A DNA stretch of 64,000 nt from an uncultured Geobacteraceae bacterium (GTDB taxonomy: Bacteria > Desulfobacterota > Desulfuromonadia > Geobacterales > Pseudopelobacteraceae): assembly GCA_903875605.1 (NCBI GenBank), contig CAIQWT010000097.1:62001-126000 (forward strand), in the 5' to 3' direction. The translations under genes and the position numbers were made by a program. Each line of letters starts with the position of its first letter. The stretch's first letter is position 1. The notes beneath the pieces were generated by a model. That model did no database searches. It saw nothing but the letters and a program-made list of their open reading frames with translations, and was not told where the DNA came from. Below are positions 9,232 through 18,687 of the stretch, one piece after another.

Positions 9232-9242
9232 TAATGTAAGGC

Positions 9243-11651
9243 ATGAACTCATACAAAGCAGATCTTCACGTCCACTCCAGTCATTCCAATAAGCCGACCT
9301 ATTGGGCTATGCGCAAGTTTAGCGTCCCTGAAAGCTATACCTCACCAAAACATCTGTACCGTATTGCCCGTGAACGGGGCATGGATTTTGTAACCATTAC
9401 CGATCACAACTCCATTAATGGAGCGATGGAGATAGCTCACCTACCGAACACCTTCATTAGTGCCGAGATTACGGCACATTTCCCTGAAAACGGCTGCAAG
9501 GTCCATGTGGTCGTGCTGCACATTTCTGAATCACAGTTTCAGGCTATAATGGAGCTGCGCAAAAATGTGTACGAGATGGTCGCCTATCTTCATGCGGAAA
9601 AAATCAGCCATTTCCTGGCACATCCACTCTACGCACAGAACGGTAAGCTGAATTGCGAGATTATTGAAAAGTCACTGCTTCTTTTTACCACCTTTGAAAT
9701 CAAGAATGGTTGCAGGGCGCATCGTTTCAATGGCTTCACAAAGCGCCTTGTCTCATCTCTCAACGAAAATGTCATTAATCGTTTGGCTGATACACACAAT
9801 CTGCAGCCTTACGGCTGCACACCCTGGATCAAAGGGATGGTCGGCGGCTCTGATGATCACGGAGGGCTGTTCATCGCCCGGGCACACACTACCGTTTATG
9901 ACACGCCAACGGTCGACGGCTTCATTGACGCTATCAAAAATGGCGACAGTTGGGCTGATGGTGACGATGGCGGTCCGCTAACTATGGCCCACAGCCTTTA
10001 TGGTGTTGCTCACAGTTTTTATCGGGAGCGACTGGGACAGCGGCGCAGTGGCGCAACACCGTTTGTAAGCGCCCTGCTGGACAGGTTCTTTAACCTTGGT
10101 GAAGAAAAGGGTTCATTCCTGGACAAGGTACGCCTTTTTATCCTCAAAAATCTCCCCGCCTCGCGTAATCATACTGGAAAAAGTTTTGAAGAAATTCTCG
10201 ATAGTGAGGCTCGATTACTGCTCAGTGACACCGCTTTTTTGGAAGCAATCCGTCATGCTGATAGTAACCGCAAAATATTTGCGGTTACCAGTAGACTTGC
10301 TAATCGTTTGATTTTTCACTATACGAGCCGCCTCATGACATTACCGTACAACGCCGGTTTTTTTGAATACCTCAGCACTGCCGGCACGATAGGCTTAGTT
10401 CATACCCTTATTTCCCCCTACTATCTGGCTTTTCACCACCAGCACAAAGGTAAAGAGCTGATAAGAAACCTCACTATTGCGTTGCCTGAAATGCACCATA
10501 AGGAAGCCGTCGAGAAAACAGCCCTGTTTACCGACACTATTGATGGAATCAACGGCGTTGCCATAACAATAAAACGCCTGATAAGCACCGCTAAGAGCCG
10601 TGGTGTCGAGCTGACGGTCATCACCGCAGGCGATGAGGGGGAAGCAACTGTAGAGGGTGTGAAAAGATTCCCGTCTGTCGGTGACTTTGTGCTACCGGAA
10701 TATCCTGAGTTAAAGCTTAATTTCCCTCCGATCCTGGACGTGATGAACTTCATTGAACGGGAAGGCTTCACCCGCATCCATATCAGCACCCCTGGCACTG
10801 TCGGGCTACTCGGCCTTCTGATTGCGCGCATGATGAACATACCGGTAGCCGGAACCTACCATACCGACATCCCCCAATATGTGCGCAGCCTGACAAATGA
10901 TGAATTCCTCGAGCAGGCAGCCTGGAGTTACATGATCTGGTTTTACAGCCAGATGGAAGAGGTTTTGGTACCATCAGTTGGGACCCGGGAGCAGCTACGC
11001 TCCCGTGGCCTTCCGACTGAACGAATGAAACCTCTCCCCCGCTGGGTTGATACGGAAGTGTATTCTCCGGAAATGCGCAACCCCAGCTTTTGGAAAAGCC
11101 GTGGAGTGGGTCTTGGCAGGATAGTGCTGCTTTATGTGGGGCGGGTTTCCCGCGAAAAGGGACTTGAAATGCTGGTTGCGGCTTTTACTGAACTTGTTGA
11201 CAGCGGAGCGCCAATAGCTCTTGCAATTATCGGCGACGGTCCGTACCGCCAGGAGATGGAAACAAACCTCACTGGATATCCGAACCAGTTCACCGGCTAT
11301 CTGACCGGAGAGCAGCTCCAGCGGGGCTACGCTTCAGCCGACATGTTCGTATTTCCGAGTGCCACCGACACCTTCGGCAATGTGGTCCTCGAAGCACAAG
11401 CCTCCGGCTTACCGGTTATTGTATCAGATGAAGGCGGCCCCCGCGAATTGATGCGTGATGGAGAAACAGGTATCGTATTCCGTGCAGGAAGCGTCAAAGG
11501 ACTCGTCGACGCCGTCAGATTATTGATTACCGACCCGGAGCGAATGTCTCGTATGGGGCAAAATGCCCGCGACTTCACCTTAACCAATGCACCAGACATC
11601 AACGAAACCTATAACACCATACTCCACCTTGATAAGCATAATACGCGGTAA
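9243..11651 (+). CDS. PHP-domain / GT4 glycosyltransferase fusion
   Basis: 802 aa. Residues 1-250 form a PHP-type metal hydrolase domain: ADLHVHSSHS with the HxH motif, TDHNSING, and GSDDHGG. From about residue 410 there is a two-domain retaining glycosyltransferase of the GT4 family: HISTPGTVGLLGLLIA, GTYHTDIPQYV, LYVGRVSREKGLEML, and the donor-binding FPSATDTFGNVVLEAQASG. The GT part resembles bacterial glycolipid/mannosyl transferases. The PHP domain may hydrolyse a phosphoester, so one protein could join hydrolase and transfer steps. It sits 77 bp before ppk on the same strand. Donor and acceptor unknown. Confidence 0.85.
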   Translation: MNSYKADLHVHSSHSNKPTYWAMRKFSVPESYTSPKHLYRIARERGMDFVTITDHNSINGAMEIAHLPNTFISAEITAHFPENGCKVHVVVLHISESQFQAIMELRKNVYEMVAYLHAEKISHFLAHPLYAQNGKLNCEIIEKSLLLFTTFEIKNGCRAHRFNGFTKRLVSSLNENVINRLADTHNLQPYGCTPWIKGMVGGSDDHGGLFIARAHTTVYDTPTVDGFIDAIKNGDSWADGDDGGPLTMAHSLYGVAHSFYRERLGQRRSGATPFVSALLDRFFNLGEEKGSFLDKVRLFILKNLPASRNHTGKSFEEILDSEARLLLSDTAFLEAIRHADSNRKIFAVTSRLANRLIFHYTSRLMTLPYNAGFFEYLSTAGTIGLVHTLISPYYLAFHHQHKGKELIRNLTIALPEMHHKEAVEKTALFTDTIDGINGVAITIKRLISTAKSRGVELTVITAGDEGEATVEGVKRFPSVGDFVLPEYPELKLNFPPILDVMNFIEREGFTRIHISTPGTVGLLGLLIARMMNIPVAGTYHTDIPQYVRSLTNDEFLEQAAWSYMIWFYSQMEEVLVPSVGTREQLRSRGLPTERMKPLPRWVDTEVYSPEMRNPSFWKSRGVGLGRIVLLYVGRVSREKGLEMLVAAFTELVDSGAPIALAIIGDGPYRQEMETNLTGYPNQFTGYLTGEQLQRGYASADMFVFPSATDTFGNVVLEAQASGLPVIVSDEGGPRELMRDGETGIVFRAGSVKGLVDAVRLLITDPERMSRMGQNARDFTLTNAPDINETYNTILHLDKHNTR

Positions 11652-11728
11652 ATACGCCCTCCGCTCAGGCGAGGAGCACTCCTTAAACACAGATAAAAAC
11701 AGACCTTCAGCTCCACTGGAACCAAAAC

Positions 11729-13888
11729 ATGACTGAGACCTTAAAAGCAAAACCGCGAAAAACAAATACTCCTGCAGGAGAAATAAATCTTTCAGACCGC
11801 TGCTGGTACCTTAATCGCGAACTGACCTGGCTCGAGTTTAACCGCCGCGTACTCCACGAGGCCGATGACGAGCGTACTCCGCTTCTTGAGCGCCTCAAGT
11901 TCATTGCAATTGTCAGCGCTAATATGGATGAATTTTTCATGAAGCGCATCGGCGGCCTTAAACAGCAGGCCGGTGCCGGCTTGCGTGAACTAAGCCTTGA
12001 TGGCCTCACTCCGCTCCAGCAGATAGAGGAATGCTACCGGTTAGTTCGGCTTATTGAAGACAGAAAAAGCCAATTACTGCTACACATAATGGAGCTTCTT
12101 AAAGAGGAGGGAATCAGTATTTCTGCAGTGAGTGATTTAAGTGCTCGTGAGCGGAAAGAGCTCCGTAGCCACTTCGCAAAGAATATTTATCCACTGTTAA
12201 CGCCTCAATCCATTGATCCGGCCCATCCGTTTCCATTTATTTCTAATCTGTCGCTCAACCTTCTGCTTACCTTTAATTCTTTTTCGGGGCTCGATATGCA
12301 ACTTGCCCGCGTTAAGGTTCCGGTCGGACATAGCACGTTTCGCTTCATACCGGTACCTGGCAAAAACAACAGATTTGTGAGTATTGAGGACCTGCTCTGT
12401 TGTAATTTTGACATGCTTTTTCCAGGTATGAAGGTGGTGCGTTGCGATCTGTTCAGAGTGACCCGCAATGCCAACACTGAAACGGATGAAGAAGAGGCTG
12501 ACGATCTGGTGGAAATGATTGAAAGCGAGCTAAAGGAACGGCGCTTCGCCCCCATCGTGCGTATGGAGGTAGCGGAAGGAATGCCGATCCTCCAGCGAGG
12601 CAGACTGGCAGCTGAACTCAATATCAACGAGAATGAAGACGTTTTTGAAGTCACTGGCCTGCTGGCCATGCGTGACCTGTTCGAGCTGTCAAGGCTCGAC
12701 TACCCGCATCTGCATGACCCACCACACCACCCTGTTGTACATCCACAATTGCATTCACAACGGAATATTTTCCATATTATCCGCGACGCCGGCTCAATTC
12801 TGCTTCAGCATCCGTATGAATCGTTTTCGACATCAGTAGAACGTTTTCTGCGCGATGCTGCAGATGACCCCAAGGTACATGGCATCAAAATGACACTCTA
12901 CCGCACTTCCAGCCAGAGCCGCATTATTGAAGCACTGTTGATGGCCGCCCAGAACGGCAAACAGGTTGCAGTGGTGGTTGAGTTGAAAGCGCGCTTTGAC
13001 GAGGCCACTAATATCCGTCTGGCCGAACAGATGGAACAGGCGGGTATTCACGTAACCTACGGCGTCGTCGGCTTGAAAACTCATTGCAAGGTCATCATGA
13101 TTGTCCGTCAGGATTTTAATTCCCTGCGACGTTACGTACATATCGGCACAGGCAACTATCACGCCGATACGGCACGCCTCTACAGCGATGTCGGCCTGCT
13201 GAGCTGCAGTGAAAAACTCGGCAAAGATGTTACTGAGCTATTCAATTACCTGACGACCGGATTCAAGCCACGCAGAAAATACAACTGCCTGTTGACGGCC
13301 CCCCGTTTCCTTAAGCAGTCGTTGTTAGCAAAAATTGAACGTGAGATCACTCTGCACCTCGAAAACGGCGGCGGCCTGATTCAGTTCAAGATAAACGCCC
13401 TTGAAGACGGAGAAATTGTTAAGGCTCTTTATCAGGCTTCTCAAGCTGGAGTGATGATCGACCTGATCGTGCGCGACACCTGCCGCCTGCGACCAGGCAT
13501 CGCAGGCCTGTCAGAAAACATCCGCGTTGTTAGTGTTGTGGGCCGCTTTCTAGAACATTCGCGGCTTTACTATTTCAGAAACGGTGGCGAAGAAGAATAT
13601 TTTATCTCATCTGCAGACGCCATGAAGCGGAACCTTGAAGCCCGGGTCGAGGTCCTCTGCCCGATAGAGCCTCCGGCACTTGCTCATGAGCTCAGAAACA
13701 TTTTCGATGTGCATCTGCATGATGTACGTTCAGCATGGGACATGCAACAGGATGGCAGTTATATTCAGAGAACACCTGCAGATGGGGACATGACGGGAGA
13801 CAGCCACAGTCAATTGATAGAGCTTGCGGAGAAGCGGGCTGAACTGTATCGAAAGAGAATGAAGAAAAAGAACCTTTCACAGCCATAA
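11729..13888 (+). CDS. ppk: Polyphosphate kinase 1
   Basis: 719 aa, the usual length for PPK1, which reversibly polymerises ATP gamma-phosphate into polyphosphate. The N-terminal domain starts with NRELTWLEFNRRVL. The catalytic part has KMTLYRTSSQSRI, ELKARFDEATNI, GLKTHCKV (His452, the expected phospho-histidine) and YVHIGTGNYH. It lies in the same direction as the PHP-GT gene and close to minus-strand genes for exopolyphosphatase, CHAD and SixA proteins, placing synthesis and turnover of polyphosphate in one neighbourhood. Very sure of identity. Confidence 0.97.
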   Translation: MTETLKAKPRKTNTPAGEINLSDRCWYLNRELTWLEFNRRVLHEADDERTPLLERLKFIAIVSANMDEFFMKRIGGLKQQAGAGLRELSLDGLTPLQQIEECYRLVRLIEDRKSQLLLHIMELLKEEGISISAVSDLSARERKELRSHFAKNIYPLLTPQSIDPAHPFPFISNLSLNLLLTFNSFSGLDMQLARVKVPVGHSTFRFIPVPGKNNRFVSIEDLLCCNFDMLFPGMKVVRCDLFRVTRNANTETDEEEADDLVEMIESELKERRFAPIVRMEVAEGMPILQRGRLAAELNINENEDVFEVTGLLAMRDLFELSRLDYPHLHDPPHHPVVHPQLHSQRNIFHIIRDAGSILLQHPYESFSTSVERFLRDAADDPKVHGIKMTLYRTSSQSRIIEALLMAAQNGKQVAVVVELKARFDEATNIRLAEQMEQAGIHVTYGVVGLKTHCKVIMIVRQDFNSLRRYVHIGTGNYHADTARLYSDVGLLSCSEKLGKDVTELFNYLTTGFKPRRKYNCLLTAPRFLKQSLLAKIEREITLHLENGGGLIQFKINALEDGEIVKALYQASQAGVMIDLIVRDTCRLRPGIAGLSENIRVVSVVGRFLEHSRLYYFRNGGEEEYFISSADAMKRNLEARVEVLCPIEPPALAHELRNIFDVHLHDVRSAWDMQQDGSYIQRTPADGDMTGDSHSQLIELAEKRAELYRKRMKKKNLSQP

Positions 13889-13949
13889 CCACCTCATAAT
13901 CAATTTCCTGACTTGACGATTCATGCGCTAATCACCAAATCTATCCAGG

Positions 13950-14138
13950 CTATAAGATCACAGTTGATATTTCGACTTTCAATGGGGCCGAATCCCAGAC
14001 AACGTCAGGGAAAAGCGTTTTCTCAAGACGAAGATAGGTGCCGTCAACTCCTGAAGGCGCCCACCAGCATTCGTTGCCTCGGTTAGGCAGTTCTCTAAAA
14101 AGATACAGGTCATTATTTTTGTCTCTGGCAATGTACAT
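13950..14138 (-). CDS. Small conserved-looking protein (62 aa)
   Basis: ATG 14138 (MYIARDKNNDLYLF) is preceded by GAGAGGAAT, 6 nt from the start; an upstream start at 14186 has no such signal. The protein is compact and beta-rich with aromatic residues (ECWWAPS, LFPDVVW). I recall similar MYIARD-type short proteins in many bacteria, with no function assigned. It converges on ppk and lies 79 bp upstream of... no gene on its own strand before it, so it is likely monocistronic. Confidence 0.55.
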   Translation of the reverse strand: MYIARDKNNDLYLFRELPNRGNECWWAPSGVDGTYLRLEKTLFPDVVWDSAPLKVEISTVIL

Positions 14139-14217
14139 TGTGTAATTCCTCTCGTTCTCTTGTGTTTTTTTCCTGGGTTCTCTCATATTGCACTGATCTT
14201 CTACTTATGGGCAAAGT

Positions 14218-16902
14218 TCAATCTTCCTCACTTGTCCTGCGGTTGATTACAACAGACGACCCCGGTAATTTTTTTGCGGCCTTCTTTACTTCGGTGGAGA
14301 TCGAAGCAAGCTGGGCATACGAGGCAACCGGCGTCAAACGGGTATTAACTATGCCGATAGAAATTGAGAGCAATCCGAACGTTTCCTGTTCGCCCTTGCG
14401 GTTCACGGCACTGTAGCAACCGGCTGAAAAATCTTTTTCACCATGAAACAGCGGCAGATAATCTTCAATTGTTTTGATTACCTGTGACGAGATGTACTCT
14501 GCGTGATGTGCCCCGGTAATGATGATAAAGTCATCTCCACCTATATGCCCGCAAAAGCATGACAACCCGGCTCCGGAAGATCTCGCCACAACAGAGATGA
14601 TTTCGCCAATCGCCTTGATGACAACATCACCTTTTTGGAATCCGTAGTAATCGTTATATGGTTTGAAATTATCGATATCGACGTAAGCGATATCGAAGCC
14701 CCCTCCCGCCTGGAGTCGTTCATTGATCTCACGCTGGATGCTCTCATTTCCCGGCAGACCTGTCAGTGGGTTTGCTCCTTTGGCCAGCGTCAGATTGATA
14801 TCGGTAATGGCGCTGATGAAGCGGTTGACATCCACAACTCCGTTATAAAGACCGTTCAAAGTTACGCATATATTATCCACTCGCATATCCATCCCCTGCG
14901 ACTGAATAGACTGGGCAGCATCTCTAATACTGACATTAGCTTCAAGTGCCAGCTTGACCGGAGCCATCAGATCGCGCATTTTTCTTGAGTGATTGATATG
15001 GAAGGCGAAGCCGTTCATGCCGATAACATGATCTTCCAGAAACGTCGAGCGGTTGATAATACCGACAACACGGCCTTCATCAACCACCGGCAGCACCAAC
15101 AGAGTCAGATCACTTTGAAATCGTTTGAGAACAGCGGCAAGGTTATCACCCGGATTTGCAGGGACGACCGGGATGGAAATATCACCGATATACTCCGCAG
15201 TGCCGACGACTACCATTGGGCAATCTCCGGTATCCTGCTGAGATGATTCTTCCATACAGGAAAGAGATTCCAGACAGACGCTTCCAGAAGCAACATCGGG
15301 TGTAGAGACTGACATATCTCCAATCGATACGCTCTGCGCTAAAAAAGCTTCAAATTGCTGGACATCGAGCGGGCGGGCGAAATAGTAACCTTGTGCTTGC
15401 TGGCATTTGCGTTGCTGCAGAAATTCCAGCTGCTCACGTGTTTCTACCCCTTCGGCTATAACATTCAGCTTAAGTGAGTGTGCCATGGCAACAATGGCAT
15501 CAACAATCGCCGCATCGTCAGGGTCATTGACGATATCCCGGACAAACGAACGGTCGACCTTGATCGTGTCGATCGGCAGATGCTTTAGATATGACAGAGA
15601 AGAGTAGCCGGTGCCAAAGTCATCAACAGAGATGCTAATACCGAGCTCTTTCAAGCGAAGCAGTTTGCAGATCGTATCGCTGGAGTCACCCATCAAGGCA
15701 CTTTCGGTCAGTTCCAGTTCAAGATAGCAAGCTTCAAGTCCGGTTTCAGCAAGTATTTGTACAACTAATGGCACGAAGGCATTGTCACGCAGTTGGCGGG
15801 CTGACAGATTCACAGCAACCTTGAGTTTCGGCAGCCCAGCATCCTGCCAGGCTTTATTCTGCCGGCAGGCTTCCCTTAAAACCCACGTGCCAAGCCGTAC
15901 TATCAAGCCATTTTCTTCCGCAATGGTTATAAATTTGTCAGGCGGGACGACTCCATGCCCCGGTCGCTGCCAGCGAACCAGTGCCTCCATACCGTTGATA
16001 TCCGTGCCGTTGATATCCATTTTGGGTTGGTAGCAGATAAAAAATTCACTGTCATCCAGGGCCCTTAACATGCCTGTTTCGATACTGAGGCGCTCGACCG
16101 CCTTCTGATTAAGCGCTTCGGAATAATACTGGAAAGATTCGCCATTCTGGCGGGCCTGATTCATTGCTATATGGGCATTCTGAAGCAGCATCTCACTTTC
16201 CATACCATCCATTGGAAAACAGGCAACGCCAAAGCAGGCCGGAATCATAGTTTCATCTGACCCCAACATAAGCGGCTCAGAAAAAACCGCCTGCAGCTTG
16301 TTTAAAATCATGGCGACATCCCCTTCAAGCACTGTTCCACCCAGTACGAGTACGAATTCATCGCGATGAATGCGTGCAACGGTATCATATTGGCGCAGCG
16401 TAGAAGCGAGGCGTTTTGCAATGCCACGCACCACTTCACATCCTCCGCTATGGCCGCGAACATCAACTACAGCCTTGAAACCGGTCAGGCTGATATAGAT
16501 AACTGCCGTGTTTTTACGCTTGCGAAGGTTGAACGCGATTACCTGATTCAGGCGGTCCAACAACAGATTGTGGTTGGGCAGGCCTGTCTCGCGGTCATAA
16601 TACGCCAGCTTCTTAATCTCTTGTTCCGCCCGATGAAATGTTTCCTGAGACAAACTGATCTGGTGGGCGTAATTGCGGATGAGTAGGTACAAGCAGCCTG
16701 CCGAAGCTAAAATAAACAAAATCCCTTTTATAATGGCAGCATGTTCAAATTGACGCATATCTTTTACAAGCCAGGCAGCAGCGGAATCCGAGCACAATAT
16801 CCACCCGATTCCGACGCACGAATACAACAATACAATTTTAACTGGAGAAAGTTTTTTATCGTCTGCGACAAAGGCATTGTTACTGAGGGGTGATACACAC
16901 AT
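14218..16902 (-). CDS. Membrane GGDEF-EAL-CBS-GGDEF protein (c-di-GMP turnover)
   Basis: 894 aa. Two membrane helices lie near residues 20-40 and 60-82. The first GGDEF domain is degenerate (RIHRDEF instead of GGDEF) but keeps an RxxD-type I-site (RQYD). An EAL domain follows with intact EALVRW, ELELTES, DDFGTGYSSLSYL and IAEGVET motifs, so c-di-GMP hydrolysis is likely. A CBS-pair-like stretch (about 555-700) can bind adenosine ligands, and the C-terminal GGDEF has GHIGGDDF, probably active, preceded by NPLTGLPGN. It may therefore make and break c-di-GMP under nucleotide control. ATG 16902 follows AAGGAG by 10 nt. It lies downstream of ppx on the same strand but 246 bp away. Confidence 0.88.
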   Translation of the reverse strand: MCVSPLSNNAFVADDKKLSPVKIVLLYSCVGIGWILCSDSAAAWLVKDMRQFEHAAIIKGILFILASAGCLYLLIRNYAHQISLSQETFHRAEQEIKKLAYYDRETGLPNHNLLLDRLNQVIAFNLRKRKNTAVIYISLTGFKAVVDVRGHSGGCEVVRGIAKRLASTLRQYDTVARIHRDEFVLVLGGTVLEGDVAMILNKLQAVFSEPLMLGSDETMIPACFGVACFPMDGMESEMLLQNAHIAMNQARQNGESFQYYSEALNQKAVERLSIETGMLRALDDSEFFICYQPKMDINGTDINGMEALVRWQRPGHGVVPPDKFITIAEENGLIVRLGTWVLREACRQNKAWQDAGLPKLKVAVNLSARQLRDNAFVPLVVQILAETGLEACYLELELTESALMGDSSDTICKLLRLKELGISISVDDFGTGYSSLSYLKHLPIDTIKVDRSFVRDIVNDPDDAAIVDAIVAMAHSLKLNVIAEGVETREQLEFLQQRKCQQAQGYYFARPLDVQQFEAFLAQSVSIGDMSVSTPDVASGSVCLESLSCMEESSQQDTGDCPMVVVGTAEYIGDISIPVVPANPGDNLAAVLKRFQSDLTLLVLPVVDEGRVVGIINRSTFLEDHVIGMNGFAFHINHSRKMRDLMAPVKLALEANVSIRDAAQSIQSQGMDMRVDNICVTLNGLYNGVVDVNRFISAITDINLTLAKGANPLTGLPGNESIQREINERLQAGGGFDIAYVDIDNFKPYNDYYGFQKGDVVIKAIGEIISVVARSSGAGLSCFCGHIGGDDFIIITGAHHAEYISSQVIKTIEDYLPLFHGEKDFSAGCYSAVNRKGEQETFGLLSISIGIVNTRLTPVASYAQLASISTEVKKAAKKLPGSSVVINRRTSEED

Positions 16903-17148
16903 ACGGCAGGCTCTCCTTGATCACAACTGCATAAAGCAGATTGATTTTGGAGATTTTACGCTTTTTTAGAGATGGGAGAGGTTACATATTTGCAAAGAGA
17001 CGGTGACAATTTCATGTAAAGATCGTTAGCGTGGGACATTCCACCTAAATATAAAGTTAACCTCAGACTAACGCCAAGACACTCTAACGGAATCGGATGG
17101 AGTTCCACACCACACCCGGCCGACCTCCGCCCTATAAACAAGACTCTG

Positions 17149-18678
17149 TTATGAAGTTACAAAGACAACTGAGCTGCCAAACGCCTTTTCGAACAGATCC
17201 TTCTTGGCGTTGGCGCCAAAAACTTCCACCGAAACGTCTTCAGTTGCGGTCAGGCTGATTGTTATAGTTGTGCCGCCAAACAGACAGGAAACTGACTGCA
17301 CCAGGCCATTTCTGCGACGATCAAGCCCATCAGCCAGACGCAGAATACCACCCAACCGGGCCACAGTGACCTGATCCTTTTCTTTAAGACTCTGAAAAGC
17401 GTCGTGTTTTCGCTTAGGAAGTGATTTTCGGTGGTAACGTGCAATCTGTGCGATAAGCTCTCTTTCACGCGGAGTAAAGCCGAATAGTTCGGCGTGGCGA
17501 ATGAGATGATATGAGTGCTTATGATGACTCCCATAGCTGATAAAATATCCGCTGTCGTGGAGAATAGCAGCAGCTTCCAGGAGTTTTTTCTCCTCAGGCT
17601 TCATACCGAAGGGCAGTTCCAGCGCATTAAAAATAGAAAGGGCCAAGCCTGCAACGTGCGTTGCATGCAACTCGTCAACATGGCAGGAACGGGCAAAGTC
17701 CTTAATGGCATCTTTCCACGTCGGCGGCGCGCCGCTTCCGGCGGCAAGTCCAAGACGCTTCGTTGCCCTGATAAGAAGACCTTCGCGGATGCCGCGTTCA
17801 TTGACCAGTACCCGGTTTGCTTCAAAAAATCGCATCAGTTCGTCTATCACCACCACACCGGCCACGATAATATCGGCCCGATCCTGGTTAAGCCCCGGAA
17901 TTGTACGTCGTCCTTTAAGGTCTTTGTGAATCATCATTGCCAGCAGGTGGACAACCTCTGCATGAAGAACCTCGGAGCCATGTATCGATACGTAGTTATC
18001 CTTGCGCATCTGCATGGCCATACAGCCGATTGCTGTCAGGGTTCCGCCAGAGCCGATAAATGAATCTACAGATATTTTCTTTCCTGTAAAAGTACGCTTG
18101 AGGCTATCCCTGATATGGCGCTGAAGTTTCCGTAGTTCGCCCTCGTCTATCGGATCACTCACTAGAAAACGGTCGGTCATGACAACAGCACCAAGGTCGA
18201 GAGAATAACATTCCTCAACATGATTTCCATACGCCGTAACGATTTCAACACTCCCCCCGCCGATGTCGACCATGGCGTAACGCTTACCATACATATCAAA
18301 GTTGGCCAAGGCGGATGTAGACGTCAGCTCGGCCTCTTCTTCGCCGGAAATGACCCTGATCTCGTGTCCAAGCTCTTTCGAAAGTATTGCTATCAGCTCC
18401 TTACCGTTGGCTGCGGTTCTTACTGCACTGGTGGCAACCGCCTCAACCGCTGCGACATTCATTCCGGTTATCAGTTTATGAAATCGCCTGATGGCTTCAA
18501 GGGCACGAGCTGACGCCTCAGCAGAAATAACACCGGTCATGGCCAGCTTCTCACCAAGTCGTACCGTTGCTTTTTCATCATCCATTATTTTGAAGGCACC
18601 CTCGCTGGAGACTTCGGCAATGATGCAGCGAATGGAGTTAGTGCCGATATCAATAGCGGCAATACGTGATTTTTTCAT
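17149..18678 (-). CDS. ppx: Exopolyphosphatase / GppA-family phosphatase with HD-like tail
   Basis: 509 aa of the ASKHA fold. Motifs are AAIDIGTNSIRCIIAEV, the phosphate loop AVRTAANG, GEEEAELT and VDIGGGSVEIV. The C-terminal HD-like domain shows ILHDSGYFISYGSHHKHSYHL. These enzymes hydrolyse polyphosphate or pppGpp; which substrate dominates cannot be told from the sequence. It starts 9 bp after the CHAD gene and is likely co-transcribed with sixA and CHAD. The position near ppk supports a polyphosphate role. Confidence 0.9.
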   Translation of the reverse strand: MKKSRIAAIDIGTNSIRCIIAEVSSEGAFKIMDDEKATVRLGEKLAMTGVISAEASARALEAIRRFHKLITGMNVAAVEAVATSAVRTAANGKELIAILSKELGHEIRVISGEEEAELTSTSALANFDMYGKRYAMVDIGGGSVEIVTAYGNHVEECYSLDLGAVVMTDRFLVSDPIDEGELRKLQRHIRDSLKRTFTGKKISVDSFIGSGGTLTAIGCMAMQMRKDNYVSIHGSEVLHAEVVHLLAMMIHKDLKGRRTIPGLNQDRADIIVAGVVVIDELMRFFEANRVLVNERGIREGLLIRATKRLGLAAGSGAPPTWKDAIKDFARSCHVDELHATHVAGLALSIFNALELPFGMKPEEKKLLEAAAILHDSGYFISYGSHHKHSYHLIRHAELFGFTPRERELIAQIARYHRKSLPKRKHDAFQSLKEKDQVTVARLGGILRLADGLDRRRNGLVQSVSCLFGGTTITISLTATEDVSVEVFGANAKKDLFEKAFGSSVVFVTS

Positions 18679-18687
18679 GTGACCTCT

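Noticed and set aside
16956-17141. 61-aa frame on the minus strand between two genes
   Set aside because: No ribosome binding site, odd composition and no family.
17515-18063. 182-aa frame on the plus strand
   Set aside because: Antisense to ppx, no start signal.
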